A stretch of DNA of 64,000 bases from Bacteroidota bacterium (GCA_018828585.1 JAHJVW010000020.1:1-64000); one strand, 5' to 3'. Positions 1 to 10,421 are shown, counted from the stretch's first letter. Notes: generated by a model from the letters alone, not told the origin. Numbers and translations: made by a program.

Positions 1-282
1 ATTTTGGTTTTGAAGTTAAATCTTTTATAAATTAGATGTTAAATAACCAATTAAAACAAATTTTTTCTTTTAACTAAAGATAAATTTGAATTGTGAACCC
101 GGAACAACCTAATATATATTCCTATTTACAAGTTTTTTTATACAAAAAAATAATTTCAACTACTGCTTAGAGTGAGTTTTTCTTTAAGCTATAAAATGAG
201 TATGTCTGTTAATATTAAGCGAAAAAATCACAATTTATAAATAAACTAAACAAACCAAATTTTAACCAATTAATCAAACACT
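1..282. other. Intergenic leader upstream of susC-like gene
   Basis: A+T-rich stretch with no convincing reading frame. A TAAATTTG string at 81-88 fits the Bacteroidota -7 consensus TAnnTTTG, but I see no good -33 TTG element at the right distance, so a promoter there is only a suggestion. It would leave a leader of nearly 190 nt before the susC-like start. The gene upstream of the window is not visible. Confidence 0.4.
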
Positions 283-3200
283 ATGGTCTATTCATTACTC
301 AAACAAAAAAGGAAGATCTGCTTCTTCATTTTGTGTATTGTAGCGTCATTATCCGTTCAAGCACAAATGCGAATTACTGGAAAAGTTATTTCCAGTGACG
401 ACAAATTACCTGTTATCAGCGCTGCTGTTAAAATCAAAGGCTCTAACATTGGCGTGGTAACAGATTTAAGTGGTAATTATTCAATTACCGCAAAAAAAGG
501 AGATGTTTTGGTATTCTCTTATTTAGGTTATGCCAATCAGGAGAAAACCGTTACCGCTGCGACAACCTACGATGTTGTCTTAGTTCCTTCGCTTAGTACG
601 CTGAATGAAGTAGTCGTAACGGGATATACTACTGAAAAGAAAAAGGACATTACTGGTTCTGTTTCTGTGGTAAACGTAGGGGAAATGAAAAACATCCCTA
701 CAGGTAGTCCTGAGCAAATGTTACAAGGAAGAGCTTCAGGCTTAAACATTGTCACTTCAGGTGAACCTGGTTCTGGTAGTAGTATTAAGATACGTGGTAT
801 TACTTCCTTAGGAAACAATACTCCTCTAGTAATGATAGATGGTGTACAAGGAAGTTTGCAAAACATCAATGCAGAAGACATCGCCTCCATTCAAGTATTA
901 AAAGATGCCGGAGCTGCCGCCGTTTATGGCGTAAGGGGCTCTAACGGAGTAATTGTAGTGACTACTAAAAGAGGATCAGGTAAACCAAAAATCAGTTACG
1001 ATGGTTATACCGGAACTCAAAATCCTTTGAAAGGAAATGTTTTCAATTTATTGAACACGCAGCAAATGGCCGATTTAACTTGGAAGGCTTTAAGAAACTC
1101 TGGACAGGTAGGAAGTAATGGAAATCCAACTCATCCACAATATGGTAACGGGACCAATCCAGTAATTCCAGATTATCTTTTGATTGGCAATGCCAATGGA
1201 GTAAGCAGACAACCTACTGCTGCTGAGCTGGCCAAATATAATGTAGACTACAGCAAGGGCGATATTTATCAGATTATCCCTGCTAATAAACAAGGAACAG
1301 ACTGGTTTCATGAAGTTTTTAAAACTGCACCCATCAACAGCCATACGGTTACTGCCTCTGGCGGACAGGATAAATCAAACTACCTGTTTTCTTTAAATGC
1401 ATTTGATCAACAGGGAACATTGACCAATACTTATTTGAAAAGATATAGTATGAGGGCTAATACCACCTATAACATTAAAGATAAAATTAGAGTGGGCGAG
1501 AATGCTTACATCTTCTACAGAGATGCAAGAGGTACTCCTGCAGGAAACCAAAGCGAGGGAAATCCTATTTCATTTGCTTACAGACAGCAACCTATCATCC
1601 CTGTTTTTGACATTAACAATAATTATGCAGGAACTAGAGCTCAAGGACTTGGAAATGCGCAAAATCCTTTTGCAATAGCAGATCGCCAAACGGGAAACAA
1701 GTATAATATTTGGGATATACAAGGAAATGTTTTTGCCGAAGTAGATTTCTTAAAGCATTTTACTGCTCGTAGTTCTTTTGGAGGTACTTTGGATAATCAA
1801 TATGGTTACAACTATACCTACCATACTTATGAAAACGCAGAGAACAATGCTTCTAATGGCTACGGCGAAAATTCTCAATATAACAGAACTTGGACTTTTA
1901 CCAATACGGTAGCTTACAATCAGTTATTTGGCAAGCACAGCCTAAAAGGTTTATTAGGTGTGGAAGCTGTTGAAAACTATGGTAGAGGAGTTGGAGGGAA
2001 TGCTTTAGGCTACTTTACTGATAATCCTAATTTCCGGACTTTATCTAACGGTTCTAGCGGATTTACCAATTACAGTTATGTGTATCAAGAAGCTTTGTAT
2101 TCTCAATTTGCAAAAGTAGATTATGCATATGATGGCAAATATTTATTAAGTGCTACCGTACGTAGAGACGGATCCTCCCGATTTGGACCTGACAAAAGAT
2201 ATGGCGTTTTCCCTGCATTTTCTGCAGGCTGGAGAATTTCCCAAGAAAACTTTTTGAAATCTGTAACTTGGCTGGATAACCTTTTACTTAAAGGAAGTTA
2301 TGGTATTTTGGGTAGCCAATTAAACGTTAACCCAACCAATGCTTTTAATCAGTATGGTGGTGGCCCCGGCAGTGCTTATTACGATATTAATGGTACGAGT
2401 AACAGTTCTCTACAAGGCTTTATTGCTACCCGAATCGGTAATCCAAGAACTGGATGGGAAGAGGATAAAATTACAAATATTGGTATAGATGCCACGCTTT
2501 TCAATAGCAGTTTAGATTTCTCCGTAGAATATTTTAAAAAGGGGGTAAACGGTTTGTTATTTTCTGATCAATCTCCTGCAACCGTTGGAGGTGCAGCTTT
2601 ACCATCTGTCAATATTGGTAATATCGAAAACAAAGGGGTTGACGTTTCTGCCACTTACAGAGGCAAAGCAGGTGCAGTAAATTTTGACATCGGCCTTACA
2701 GCTGGCACCTATAAGAGTAACATTACCAACATACCTGGCAATTTCTTTGATGCAGGTGGTTCACGTATTGGTAATTTCGTAAGAAATCAAGTAGGACATC
2801 CTATTGGAGCTTTCTATGGCTACCAGGTGGTTGGCTTCTTTAAAGATGCTGCCGATGTAACCAGCTCTCCTACTCAGGATGCTGCAGCTCCAGGGCGTTT
2901 CAAATATGCCGACACCAATAAGGATGGAAAGATTACTGCGGATGACCGTACTTTCTTTGGAAATCCAAATCCTGATTTTACTTATGGTTTAAATTTAGGT
3001 GCTAGTTATAAAGGTTTCGATATTTCTACCTTCTTTTATGGTTCACAGGGTAACCAAGCTATAAATTATGTACGTTATTGGACTGATTTTTATCCTTCTT
3101 TCCAAGGTGCTAAAAGCAATGATTTGCTAAATAATTCTTGGACACCACAAAATCTAAATCCGAAAACTCCAATAGCAGAAAATGCTTCTAACTTTAGCAA

Positions 3201-3492
3201 TAACTCTGTTCCTAATTCTTATTATTTGGAAAATGCTTCTTTCTTAAAATTGAAGTCTTTACTCATAGGCTATACTATACCGTCTACAAAATTAAAGACC
3301 TTAGGAATAGATCGCTTTAGAGTATATTTACAAGGTGCTAACTTATTCACCATTACCAAGTACACAGGCTTAGATCCTGAATTGGTGGGCATAAGACAAA
3401 ATGGGGTAGAGGTAGCAGCTTTTGGTATTGATTACGGTAACTACCCAAATAACCAAAAGAATTATAACCTAGGTGTACAACTTACTTTTTAA
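283..3492 (+). CDS. SusC-like TonB-dependent outer-membrane receptor
   Basis: A 1069-residue outer-membrane transporter that, with the SusD partner 20 nt downstream, should import an oligosaccharide or other complex nutrient using TonB energy. An N-terminal signal peptide ends near SVQAQ. It is followed by a carboxypeptidase-D regulatory-like domain (about 30-105), a TonB-box-like stretch LNEVVVTGY, a plug domain (about 115-230) with VYGVRGSNGVIVVTTK, and a beta-barrel ending in an aromatic residue (LGVQLTF). The length is normal for SusC proteins. No glycoside hydrolase sits in this operon, so the substrate cannot be inferred; the neighbours are an FG-GAP lipoprotein and a haloperoxidase-like protein. 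The family call is secure and the substrate unknown. Confidence 0.95.
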   Translation: MVYSLLKQKRKICFFILCIVASLSVQAQMRITGKVISSDDKLPVISAAVKIKGSNIGVVTDLSGNYSITAKKGDVLVFSYLGYANQEKTVTAATTYDVVLVPSLSTLNEVVVTGYTTEKKKDITGSVSVVNVGEMKNIPTGSPEQMLQGRASGLNIVTSGEPGSGSSIKIRGITSLGNNTPLVMIDGVQGSLQNINAEDIASIQVLKDAGAAAVYGVRGSNGVIVVTTKRGSGKPKISYDGYTGTQNPLKGNVFNLLNTQQMADLTWKALRNSGQVGSNGNPTHPQYGNGTNPVIPDYLLIGNANGVSRQPTAAELAKYNVDYSKGDIYQIIPANKQGTDWFHEVFKTAPINSHTVTASGGQDKSNYLFSLNAFDQQGTLTNTYLKRYSMRANTTYNIKDKIRVGENAYIFYRDARGTPAGNQSEGNPISFAYRQQPIIPVFDINNNYAGTRAQGLGNAQNPFAIADRQTGNKYNIWDIQGNVFAEVDFLKHFTARSSFGGTLDNQYGYNYTYHTYENAENNASNGYGENSQYNRTWTFTNTVAYNQLFGKHSLKGLLGVEAVENYGRGVGGNALGYFTDNPNFRTLSNGSSGFTNYSYVYQEALYSQFAKVDYAYDGKYLLSATVRRDGSSRFGPDKRYGVFPAFSAGWRISQENFLKSVTWLDNLLLKGSYGILGSQLNVNPTNAFNQYGGGPGSAYYDINGTSNSSLQGFIATRIGNPRTGWEEDKITNIGIDATLFNSSLDFSVEYFKKGVNGLLFSDQSPATVGGAALPSVNIGNIENKGVDVSATYRGKAGAVNFDIGLTAGTYKSNITNIPGNFFDAGGSRIGNFVRNQVGHPIGAFYGYQVVGFFKDAADVTSSPTQDAAAPGRFKYADTNKDGKITADDRTFFGNPNPDFTYGLNLGASYKGFDISTFFYGSQGNQAINYVRYWTDFYPSFQGAKSNDLLNNSWTPQNLNPKTPIAENASNFSNNSVPNSYYLENASFLKLKSLLIGYTIPSTKLKTLGIDRFRVYLQGANLFTITKYTGLDPELVGIRQNGVEVAAFGIDYGNYPNNQKNYNLGVQLTF

Positions 3493-3512
3493 TTAATTTA
3501 ATCTTTATAAAA

Positions 3513-5267
3513 ATGAAAAGAACTTTAAAAATATTTCTGGCAATGAGCCTCTCCTTAGGAGTCCTCATCCTTGCCTGTAAGAGAGATTTTCTGGAGCGAG
3601 CCCCACTGGGTTCCTTAGATCAAGGAAACCTTGCCAATTCAGCAGGTGTCTCGAAACTATTAATAGGTGCCTATTCTCTTTTGAATGGACAAGGTGGTGC
3701 TGGAGCAGGCTTTGGTACAGGACCATCTAACTGGGTTTTTGGCGGTGTTGCCTCTGACGATGCTTATAAAGGCTCAGATCCGGGAGATCAGGCAGATATT
3801 GTTTCTATAGAAACCTACACAGAGAATGCCTCTAATGGTTATTTCGATGGTAAGTGGCGTTTATTATACGACGCAGTACAAAGAAGTAATGAGGTAATAA
3901 GAGTGGTTGCCCTTGCAAAGGATATGACAGACGCAGAGAAAAAGACTACTCTTGGAGAAGCAAGATTTTTGAGAGCGTACTACCATTTTGAGCTAAAAAG
4001 GATTTTTAACAATATCCCTTACGTTGATGAAACCATTAGCTATGCCAATAACAATCTTTTGGTTCCTAATGATAAAGACGTTTGGCCAATGATAGAAGCG
4101 GATATGAAATTTGCTGCAGACAACCTGCCAGCTACTCAACCAGCAATAGGTAGAGCAAACAGCTGGGCAGCAAAAGCTTTCTTAGGTAAAATTTATTTAT
4201 ATGAGCGTAAGTTTTCAGCCGCTAAACCTTTGTTTGATGAGGTGATTGCAAACGGGGTAACAGCTAGTGGTAAAAAGTATGATTTGGTACCATTTCAGAA
4301 TAATTTTAATGCAGAAACAAAAAACAGTGCAGAAGCGGTATTTTCTGCACAATATTCTGTGAATGATAATTCGGGCGGAAACAACGGAAGCCGATCTGAT
4401 GTGTTAAACTACCCTTACAATGGCGGCCCTGGTGGTTGCTGTGGTTTTTATCAGCCTTCACAAAGTTTAGTGAATTCTTATCAAGTAGATGCCAACGGTT
4501 TACCTTTATTAGATACTTGGAACGATACAAATTTAAAAAGTGATCAGGGACTAAAATCAAGTGACCCATATACTCCAGATACTACTACTCCTGTAGATCC
4601 TCGTTTGGATGAAACAGTAGGAAGAAGAGGCATTCCTTATTTAGATTGGGGATTACACCCAGGTAGCAACTGGATCCGTGACCAAAACAATGGCGGTCCT
4701 TATGCTCCTATTAAAAATGTGTACTATAAGAAACAACAGGGTGCCTTAACAGATAAATCGTTCTGGTCATCAGGCGTTAACGCAAATAATTATACCATTA
4801 TGCGTTTTGCTGATGTATTATTAATGTCTGCAGAAGTTGAAGCGGAAGCGGGTAATTTAGCAGGTGCGATGGCTCTGGTAAACAGAGTTCGCCAAAGATC
4901 TGCTGATCCTACAGGCTGGGTTAAGACTTACAAAGATAACGCAGCTCCTGAAAAAGGATATACAGATAATAATGCAGCAAATTATAAGATAGGATTATAT
5001 ACTGTTTTCCCTTCTAAAGACTATGCGATTAAGGCGGTTCGTTTTGAAAGAAAGTTAGAATTGGCTATGGAAGGACAACGTTTCTTTGATTTGGTAAGAT
5101 ACGGAATTGCTGCAGAGGTTTTGAATGCTTACATTGCCAAAGAAAAAAACGATAGAGTTTACTTAAAAAATGCTTCATTCACAAAAGGCAAAAGCGAGTA
5201 TTATCCTATTCCACGTAACCAAATAGATTTAAGCAAAGGTACCCTGAAACAAAATCCAGGGTACTAA
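3513..5267 (+). CDS. SusD/RagB-like nutrient-binding surface lipoprotein
   Basis: A 584-residue partner of the preceding SusC-like receptor, expected to cap its barrel on the cell surface and capture ligand. The lipoprotein signal ends at LILACKRDF, giving a lipidated cysteine at about residue 22. The N-terminal RDFLERAPLG stretch, TPR-like helices with FLRAYYHFELKR, and the C-terminal FERKLELAMEGQRFFDLVR and YYPIPRNQIDLSKG motifs are classic SusD signatures, and it ends in LKQNPGY. It is followed by a pair of strong hairpins and then the FG-GAP gene. The ligand is unknown. Confidence 0.95.
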   Translation: MKRTLKIFLAMSLSLGVLILACKRDFLERAPLGSLDQGNLANSAGVSKLLIGAYSLLNGQGGAGAGFGTGPSNWVFGGVASDDAYKGSDPGDQADIVSIETYTENASNGYFDGKWRLLYDAVQRSNEVIRVVALAKDMTDAEKKTTLGEARFLRAYYHFELKRIFNNIPYVDETISYANNNLLVPNDKDVWPMIEADMKFAADNLPATQPAIGRANSWAAKAFLGKIYLYERKFSAAKPLFDEVIANGVTASGKKYDLVPFQNNFNAETKNSAEAVFSAQYSVNDNSGGNNGSRSDVLNYPYNGGPGGCCGFYQPSQSLVNSYQVDANGLPLLDTWNDTNLKSDQGLKSSDPYTPDTTTPVDPRLDETVGRRGIPYLDWGLHPGSNWIRDQNNGGPYAPIKNVYYKKQQGALTDKSFWSSGVNANNYTIMRFADVLLMSAEVEAEAGNLAGAMALVNRVRQRSADPTGWVKTYKDNAAPEKGYTDNNAANYKIGLYTVFPSKDYAIKAVRFERKLELAMEGQRFFDLVRYGIAAEVLNAYIAKEKNDRVYLKNASFTKGKSEYYPIPRNQIDLSKGTLKQNPGY

Positions 5268-5276
5268 ATAAAAATG

Positions 5277-5359
5277 AAGAGAAGCATTAATAACACATTA
5301 ATCTTCTCTTTCAAATCCTTAAAACATAAATTTAAACCATTTATGTTTTAAGGATTTTT
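5277..5359 (+). terminator. Tandem hairpins downstream of susD-like gene
   Basis: Two successive inverted repeats. The first (5277-5310) pairs AAGAGAAGcATTAAT with ATTAATCTTCTCTT with one bulged base. The second has perfect 18-bp arms, AAATCCTTAAAACATAAA (5313-5330) and its complement at 5340-5357, followed by a short T run. They probably terminate or attenuate SusCD transcription, or protect its 3' end, ahead of the gene at 5425. Confidence 0.8.
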
Positions 5360-5424
5360 AATTTATGTTAAATTTGAAATCATCCTACCTTTAAAAATCA
5401 AGCTGTATTTTTTAAATTAACTTC

Positions 5425-8400
5425 ATGATAAGAGCTGCTATATATTCTTTATTTCTATTTCTTTTTGTGTCTTGCAAAGACGGAGCTCTGTTCCATCAGA
5501 TATCTTCTAAAGAAAGTGGGATCACTTTTAACAATAAAATAGTAGAAACAGACTCGGTAAATATTCTCGATTTTTCTAACGTGTACAACGGTGGGGGTGT
5601 TGGTATTGGAGATTTCAACAAAGACGGACTTCCCGATATTTACTTTGTAGGTAATCAGGTAAGTAACAAATTATACCTAAACAAAGGCCAATTTAAATTT
5701 GATGATGTTACTAAAGAAGCCAAAGTTTCTGGAGAAGGACGATGGGGAAGAGGGGTCACCGTAGTGGATATCAATAATGACGGCTGGGATGATATTTATG
5801 TTTGTGAAACCATTAAAAGTAATCCGAAGGAAAGAGAGAATTTACTGTACGTAAACCAAGGCTTAGATAAAAATGGTATCCCAGTTTTTAAAGAAATGGC
5901 CGCAGCTTATGGTTTAAATGATAACAGCCACTCTACTATGGCTGTCTTTTTTGATTATGATAAGGATGGAGATCTTGATTGTTTTATAGCAGTTAATGAG
6001 ATTGTGGATGGCGATTATCCAAACCGTTTCCGCCCTAGGTTGGTGAATGGCGAGCATGCCAGTACAGATCGGCTTTATAGAAATGATGGTGACCAAGGTC
6101 AGGGTCATCCGGTATTTACAAACGTTTCAAAAGAGGCCGGTATCCTGATAGAGGGATATAGCCATCAAGCCTCTGTGGCGGACATTAATCAGGATGGTTA
6201 TCCTGATATTTTTATCTCCAACGATTACCTTTCTGATGACATCCTTTATATCAATAATGGAAACGGGACATTCACAGACCAGAGTAAAACTTATTTTAAA
6301 CATACCGCTGCAAACGCTATGGGAGCAGATATTGCAGACATTAATAATGACGGTTTGCCAGATGTTATCGAGTTGGATATGAATCCAGAAGATAACTTTC
6401 GCAAAAAAATGATGATGAATGCCAATAGTTATCAAACTTATCAAAATATTGAGTCCTATAATTATCAATACCAATATGTAAGAAACATGCTTCATATTAA
6501 TCAAGGACCAAGAGTAGCATCAAATGATTCTTTGGGTCCACCAGCATTTAGCGAGCTTTCTTTTTTTGCGGGCATGGCCCAAACAGACTGGAGTTGGGCA
6601 CCCATGGTCATGGATTTTGATAATGATGGCTTTAAAGATATCATAGTGACCAATGGATTTCCTAAAGATATTACCGACCATGATTTTGGAACTTTCAGAA
6701 ATCAGGCTTATGCGTTGGTGGGTAAAAAAGAACTTCTAGCAGAGATCCCAGAAGTAAAGATTCATAACTATTCATTCAAAAATAATGGCAACCTCACCTT
6801 TAATAATACGTCAGAAAATTGGGGATTAGATGCCATTTCCTTTTCTAATGGCGCTGCCTATGCAGATTTAGATAACGATGGGGATATGGATTTGATTATT
6901 AATAATATCAATGACCCTGCTTTTATCTACCAGAATAAATTACGCGAAAACCGACCAGATTCTTCCAACTATATCCAAGTTTCCTTGGAGGGTAGTCCCA
7001 AAAATAAAAAAGGTTTAGGTGCATTGGTAGAGGTTTATGTACAAAAAAAGAAACAAGTTTGGGAAAATTATCCGTTCAGAGGTTATTTAACCTCCGTACA
7101 GGATATTGGTCATTTCGGTCTTGGAAAAACAAAGCTGGTAGATTCTATCAAAATTACTTGGCCAGAAGGCAAAGTGCAGACACTAAAACAAGTGAAAGCT
7201 AATCAAAAATTAGTTGTTAAATATTCAGATGCGAAAAACGTAGTTCTACCTAAAAAAGAAATTTTTGCCAAGAATACGCTTTTTACAGAGGTTACCCCAA
7301 ATGTAAACATCAACTATATTCATCCAGAAAAAGATTTTATAGATTTTAATATCCAAAAATTATTGCCTCATAAACTTTCAGATTATGGCCCAGCATTGGC
7401 TGTTGGAGATTTGAATGGAGATGGTTTAGATGATTTTGTTAGCGGGGCTTCTTCATCTTACAGCGCCCAGCTATTTTTTCAAACTAAAGATGGAAAATTT
7501 GTAAGAAAAGCCTTGCTGAGCGCAAAAGATCAACGAAACAAGCCTGAGAACGATACTGGCATTCTATTATTTGATGCAGATGCAGATGGAGATTTGGACT
7601 TGTATATTGCCAGCGGTGGCTATGAAAATAAAAGAAACACTCCTGTTTATGAAGATCGACTTTTTCTTAATGATGGAAAAGGAAATTTTAGCCGAGCAAT
7701 TGGTGCTTTACCTAAAAATTTTAATAGTAAATTTTGTGTAAGAGCCGCCGACATTGATCATGATGGAGATTTAGACTTATTTGTATCTAGCCGAGTAGAT
7801 CCATGGTTTTATCCTAGACCTGTCTCTAGTTTTATTTTTAGAAATGATAGCGCTAATGGGATAGTAAAATTTACAGATGTCACCAAAACTATTGCAAAAG
7901 ACTTGATCAATGTAGGGTTAGTTTCTGATGCCGTTTTTAGTGACTTTGATAATGATGGATGGCCGGATCTTATTTTAGCTGGTGAATGGATGCCCATTAC
8001 TTTTATGAAAAATGATAAGGGTACATTTAGAAATATCAGCAAAAATACTGGTATCAATAATCTAACAGGGGGCTGGAATAGTATTGCTTCCGGCGACTTT
8101 GATAATGACGGAGACATGGATTATATTGTGGGAAACATGGGGACCAATACTTTCTATCAAGCCAGTAAAAAATACCCCATCTCTATAACCGCTGCAGATT
8201 TTGATCATAATGGAAGTTATGATGCATTTCCATCACTTTATCTAAAAGATCAAAAAGGAGAAATGAAAAATTTTCCTGCACAGACCCGAGACGACTTAGT
8301 AAAGCAAATGATTAGTTTACGAACTGTTTATCAGAATTATCGTTCCTTCGCCAATGCCACAATGGATGAAATTTTATCCACTTTCAAAAATAAAAATCCT

Positions 8401-8985
8401 CTTAAATTACAAATTAATGATTCTCATTCTTCTTACATCAGAAATGATGGAGATGGTAAATTTTCAATCAGTCCCTTACCTGGTGCTGCGCAAATTTCAG
8501 TTTTAAACGGGATTGCTGTAGGCGATTGGGATGGAGATCAAAACTTGGACGTGGCCATTAACGGGAATGATTATGGATCAGAGGTTTCTGTTGGAAGATA
8601 TGATGCATTAAACGGATTGGTGTTAAAAGGTGATGGTAAGGGATCTTTTACTCCCCTTTCTATCCTTCAAAGTGGATTATACATCCCAGAAAATGGAAAA
8701 GCTTTGGTAAAATTAAGAAATCCAAAGGGTGGTCTTTTGTTAGCCGCAAGCCAAAACCGCGGACCATTTAAAGTCTTTGAACAAAAGTATGGATTAAAGA
8801 ATATTAATATTTTACCTGATGATGTCAGCGCATTGATTACCTTTAAAAACGGTAAAAAGAGAAAACAGGAATTTTATTACGGATCTTCTTTTCTTTCACA
8901 ATCGGGAAGATTCCTCACCATACCTGAGCAGACTAGTGTTATATATATTACCAATTCTAAAGGAATAAAAAGAAAAGTTTTATAA
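5425..8985 (+). CDS. FG-GAP/VCBS repeat lipoprotein with ASPIC/UnbV domains (CRTAC1-like)
   Basis: An 1186-residue predicted lipoprotein (signal ending LFVSCKDG) that should sit on the outer membrane. It contains many calcium-loop FG-GAP/VCBS repeats, for example GDFNKDGLPDIYFVG, DINNDGWDDIYV, DFDNDGFKDIIV and DFDNDGDMDYIVG, which form integrin-like beta-propellers. Between two propeller blocks lies an ASPIC/UnbV-type segment (about 510-610) with IGHFGLGKTKLVDSIKITW. These proteins often accompany SusCD pairs in Bacteroidota, but their role is unproven; binding of ligand or extracellular protein is likely. The next gene begins only about 30 nt after its stop, so the two are probably cotranscribed. 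Confidence 0.9.
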   Translation: MIRAAIYSLFLFLFVSCKDGALFHQISSKESGITFNNKIVETDSVNILDFSNVYNGGGVGIGDFNKDGLPDIYFVGNQVSNKLYLNKGQFKFDDVTKEAKVSGEGRWGRGVTVVDINNDGWDDIYVCETIKSNPKERENLLYVNQGLDKNGIPVFKEMAAAYGLNDNSHSTMAVFFDYDKDGDLDCFIAVNEIVDGDYPNRFRPRLVNGEHASTDRLYRNDGDQGQGHPVFTNVSKEAGILIEGYSHQASVADINQDGYPDIFISNDYLSDDILYINNGNGTFTDQSKTYFKHTAANAMGADIADINNDGLPDVIELDMNPEDNFRKKMMMNANSYQTYQNIESYNYQYQYVRNMLHINQGPRVASNDSLGPPAFSELSFFAGMAQTDWSWAPMVMDFDNDGFKDIIVTNGFPKDITDHDFGTFRNQAYALVGKKELLAEIPEVKIHNYSFKNNGNLTFNNTSENWGLDAISFSNGAAYADLDNDGDMDLIINNINDPAFIYQNKLRENRPDSSNYIQVSLEGSPKNKKGLGALVEVYVQKKKQVWENYPFRGYLTSVQDIGHFGLGKTKLVDSIKITWPEGKVQTLKQVKANQKLVVKYSDAKNVVLPKKEIFAKNTLFTEVTPNVNINYIHPEKDFIDFNIQKLLPHKLSDYGPALAVGDLNGDGLDDFVSGASSSYSAQLFFQTKDGKFVRKALLSAKDQRNKPENDTGILLFDADADGDLDLYIASGGYENKRNTPVYEDRLFLNDGKGNFSRAIGALPKNFNSKFCVRAADIDHDGDLDLFVSSRVDPWFYPRPVSSFIFRNDSANGIVKFTDVTKTIAKDLINVGLVSDAVFSDFDNDGWPDLILAGEWMPITFMKNDKGTFRNISKNTGINNLTGGWNSIASGDFDNDGDMDYIVGNMGTNTFYQASKKYPISITAADFDHNGSYDAFPSLYLKDQKGEMKNFPAQTRDDLVKQMISLRTVYQNYRSFANATMDEILSTFKNKNPLKLQINDSHSSYIRNDGDGKFSISPLPGAAQISVLNGIAVGDWDGDQNLDVAINGNDYGSEVSVGRYDALNGLVLKGDGKGSFTPLSILQSGLYIPENGKALVKLRNPKGGLLLAASQNRGPFKVFEQKYGLKNINILPDDVSALITFKNGKKRKQEFYYGSSFLSQSGRFLTIPEQTSVIYITNSKGIKRKVL

Positions 8986-9015
8986 ATTAAAACCGAATTG
9001 AAAAAAAAGCTTAAA

Positions 9016-10356
9016 ATGAAAAAAAAATCTAGAATAAACCTAACGCGATATATTTTCTCAGTAAGTATTGTTTTTGTCACTGTATTTTCTTCTTGTCAGC
9101 AGAAAAGCAATAAAACAGTGATGAAGGATGTGGATATACTACATCAAAATGAAGATGAACTCACGAAAGTGATTATCTATGATGTTTTTTCACCGCCTGT
9201 TGCCAGCAGAATCTATGTATATTCATCCATTGCAGCCTATGAAGCTATACGCTTTGCACAACCAGGTTCAGAATCACTTGCTGTAAAACTACGCGGTTTT
9301 AATAAAATACCTCAGCCAGAGGCAGGTAAAACCTATAACTATACTTTAGCTGCTACCAAAGCTTTTTTTACAGTGGTACATAAAATGGTATTCTCTTTGG
9401 ATTCCTTAAAAGGTTACGAAGCTAAAATTGATGCGCAATATAAACAGGAACTTAGCCCTGAAGTTTATGCTCGTTCTGTTTCGTTTGGAGAAAGTGTTGG
9501 AAAAACTATTTTAACCAGAGCAAATGCAGATGGCTATATCAAAAGCCGAGGTAAGGCCCGATATATCGGCAGCCAGGAACCTGGGAAATGGAGACCTACA
9601 GCACCAGATTATTCTGATGCAGTAGAATGGTGCTGGAATACGATGAAGACCTTGGCTATTGATCATGATGTATTAGAAAAGGATTTACTGCGTCCCACTC
9701 CATATAGTCTTGACCCTAAAAGTCCTTACTTTCAGCAATTAGAGGCGGAATATACCCTTACCAATCATCTTACTAGTGACCAAAAACAAATTGCAAAATA
9801 TTGGGATGATAATCCTTTTGTGGTAGAACACTCTGGCCACATGATGTTTGGAAATAAGAAAATAACGCCAGGCGGTCATTGGATAGGAATAACGAGAATT
9901 GCCTGTAAAAAGACCAATGCGAGTCCAGTTAAAACGGCAAAAGCCTATGCTGCAACTTCTATCGCTTTATTTGATGGCTTTATCAGTTGCTGGAATTTAA
10001 AATACAAATTTAGCACCATCAGACCTATCAGTGTTATCAATGATCATATAGATAAAAATTGGCAACCGCTATTGCAAACGCCTCCGTTTCCAGAATATCC
10101 CAGCGCACATAGCACAATTACAAGGGCGGCAGCTATCGTACTTACAAAAATGTTTGGAGATAATTTTGCTTTTGAAGACACTAGCGAAATGAAATATATA
10201 GGGATGAAAAGAAGTTTCAGTTCTTTCGTAGCGGCGGCAAATGAAGCTTCCATCAGCCGTGTTTATGGTGGCATACATTATCAGTTAAGTGTAGATGAGG
10301 GGGCAGAAGAAGGAAAAAAAGTTGGTAATTTAGTCGTTGAAAAGTTAGGGATTTAA
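9016..10356 (+). CDS. Vanadium-dependent haloperoxidase / PAP2-family lipoprotein
   Basis: A protein of about 446 residues in the PAP2/vanadium haloperoxidase superfamily. The active-site signature is complete: K-x6-RP in KYKFSTIRP, PSAH in PEYPSAHST, and SR-x5-H in SRVYGGIH. The signal peptide ends near VFSSCQQKS, indicating a lipoprotein outside the cytoplasm. A TTG at 8998 would add six lysine-rich residues; I prefer the ATG at 9016. Haloperoxidases oxidise halides with peroxide, while relatives are acid phosphatases, and sequence alone does not decide which applies here. It lies directly behind the FG-GAP gene, a recurrent pairing in Bacteroidota. Confidence 0.85.
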   Translation: MKKKSRINLTRYIFSVSIVFVTVFSSCQQKSNKTVMKDVDILHQNEDELTKVIIYDVFSPPVASRIYVYSSIAAYEAIRFAQPGSESLAVKLRGFNKIPQPEAGKTYNYTLAATKAFFTVVHKMVFSLDSLKGYEAKIDAQYKQELSPEVYARSVSFGESVGKTILTRANADGYIKSRGKARYIGSQEPGKWRPTAPDYSDAVEWCWNTMKTLAIDHDVLEKDLLRPTPYSLDPKSPYFQQLEAEYTLTNHLTSDQKQIAKYWDDNPFVVEHSGHMMFGNKKITPGGHWIGITRIACKKTNASPVKTAKAYAATSIALFDGFISCWNLKYKFSTIRPISVINDHIDKNWQPLLQTPPFPEYPSAHSTITRAAAIVLTKMFGDNFAFEDTSEMKYIGMKRSFSSFVAAANEASISRVYGGIHYQLSVDEGAEEGKKVGNLVVEKLGI

Positions 10357-10371
10357 GTTCAGTTTTAAAAG

Positions 10372-10401
10372 AAAAGCCCACTGCTAAAGCAAGTGGGTTT
10401 T
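10372..10401. terminator. Bidirectional rho-independent terminator
   Basis: A hairpin AAAGCCCACT - loop - AGTGGGTTTT with an A run before and a T run after sits between two convergent genes (ends at 10356 and 10422), so it can end transcription from both sides. Confidence 0.85.
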
Positions 10402-10421
10402 AACTAACCTAAAACAAATTT

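Noticed and set aside
81-88. Promoter of the first susC-like gene at TAAATTTG
   Set aside because: Matches the -7 consensus but no -33 partner is visible and the leader would be very long; not listed as a promoter.
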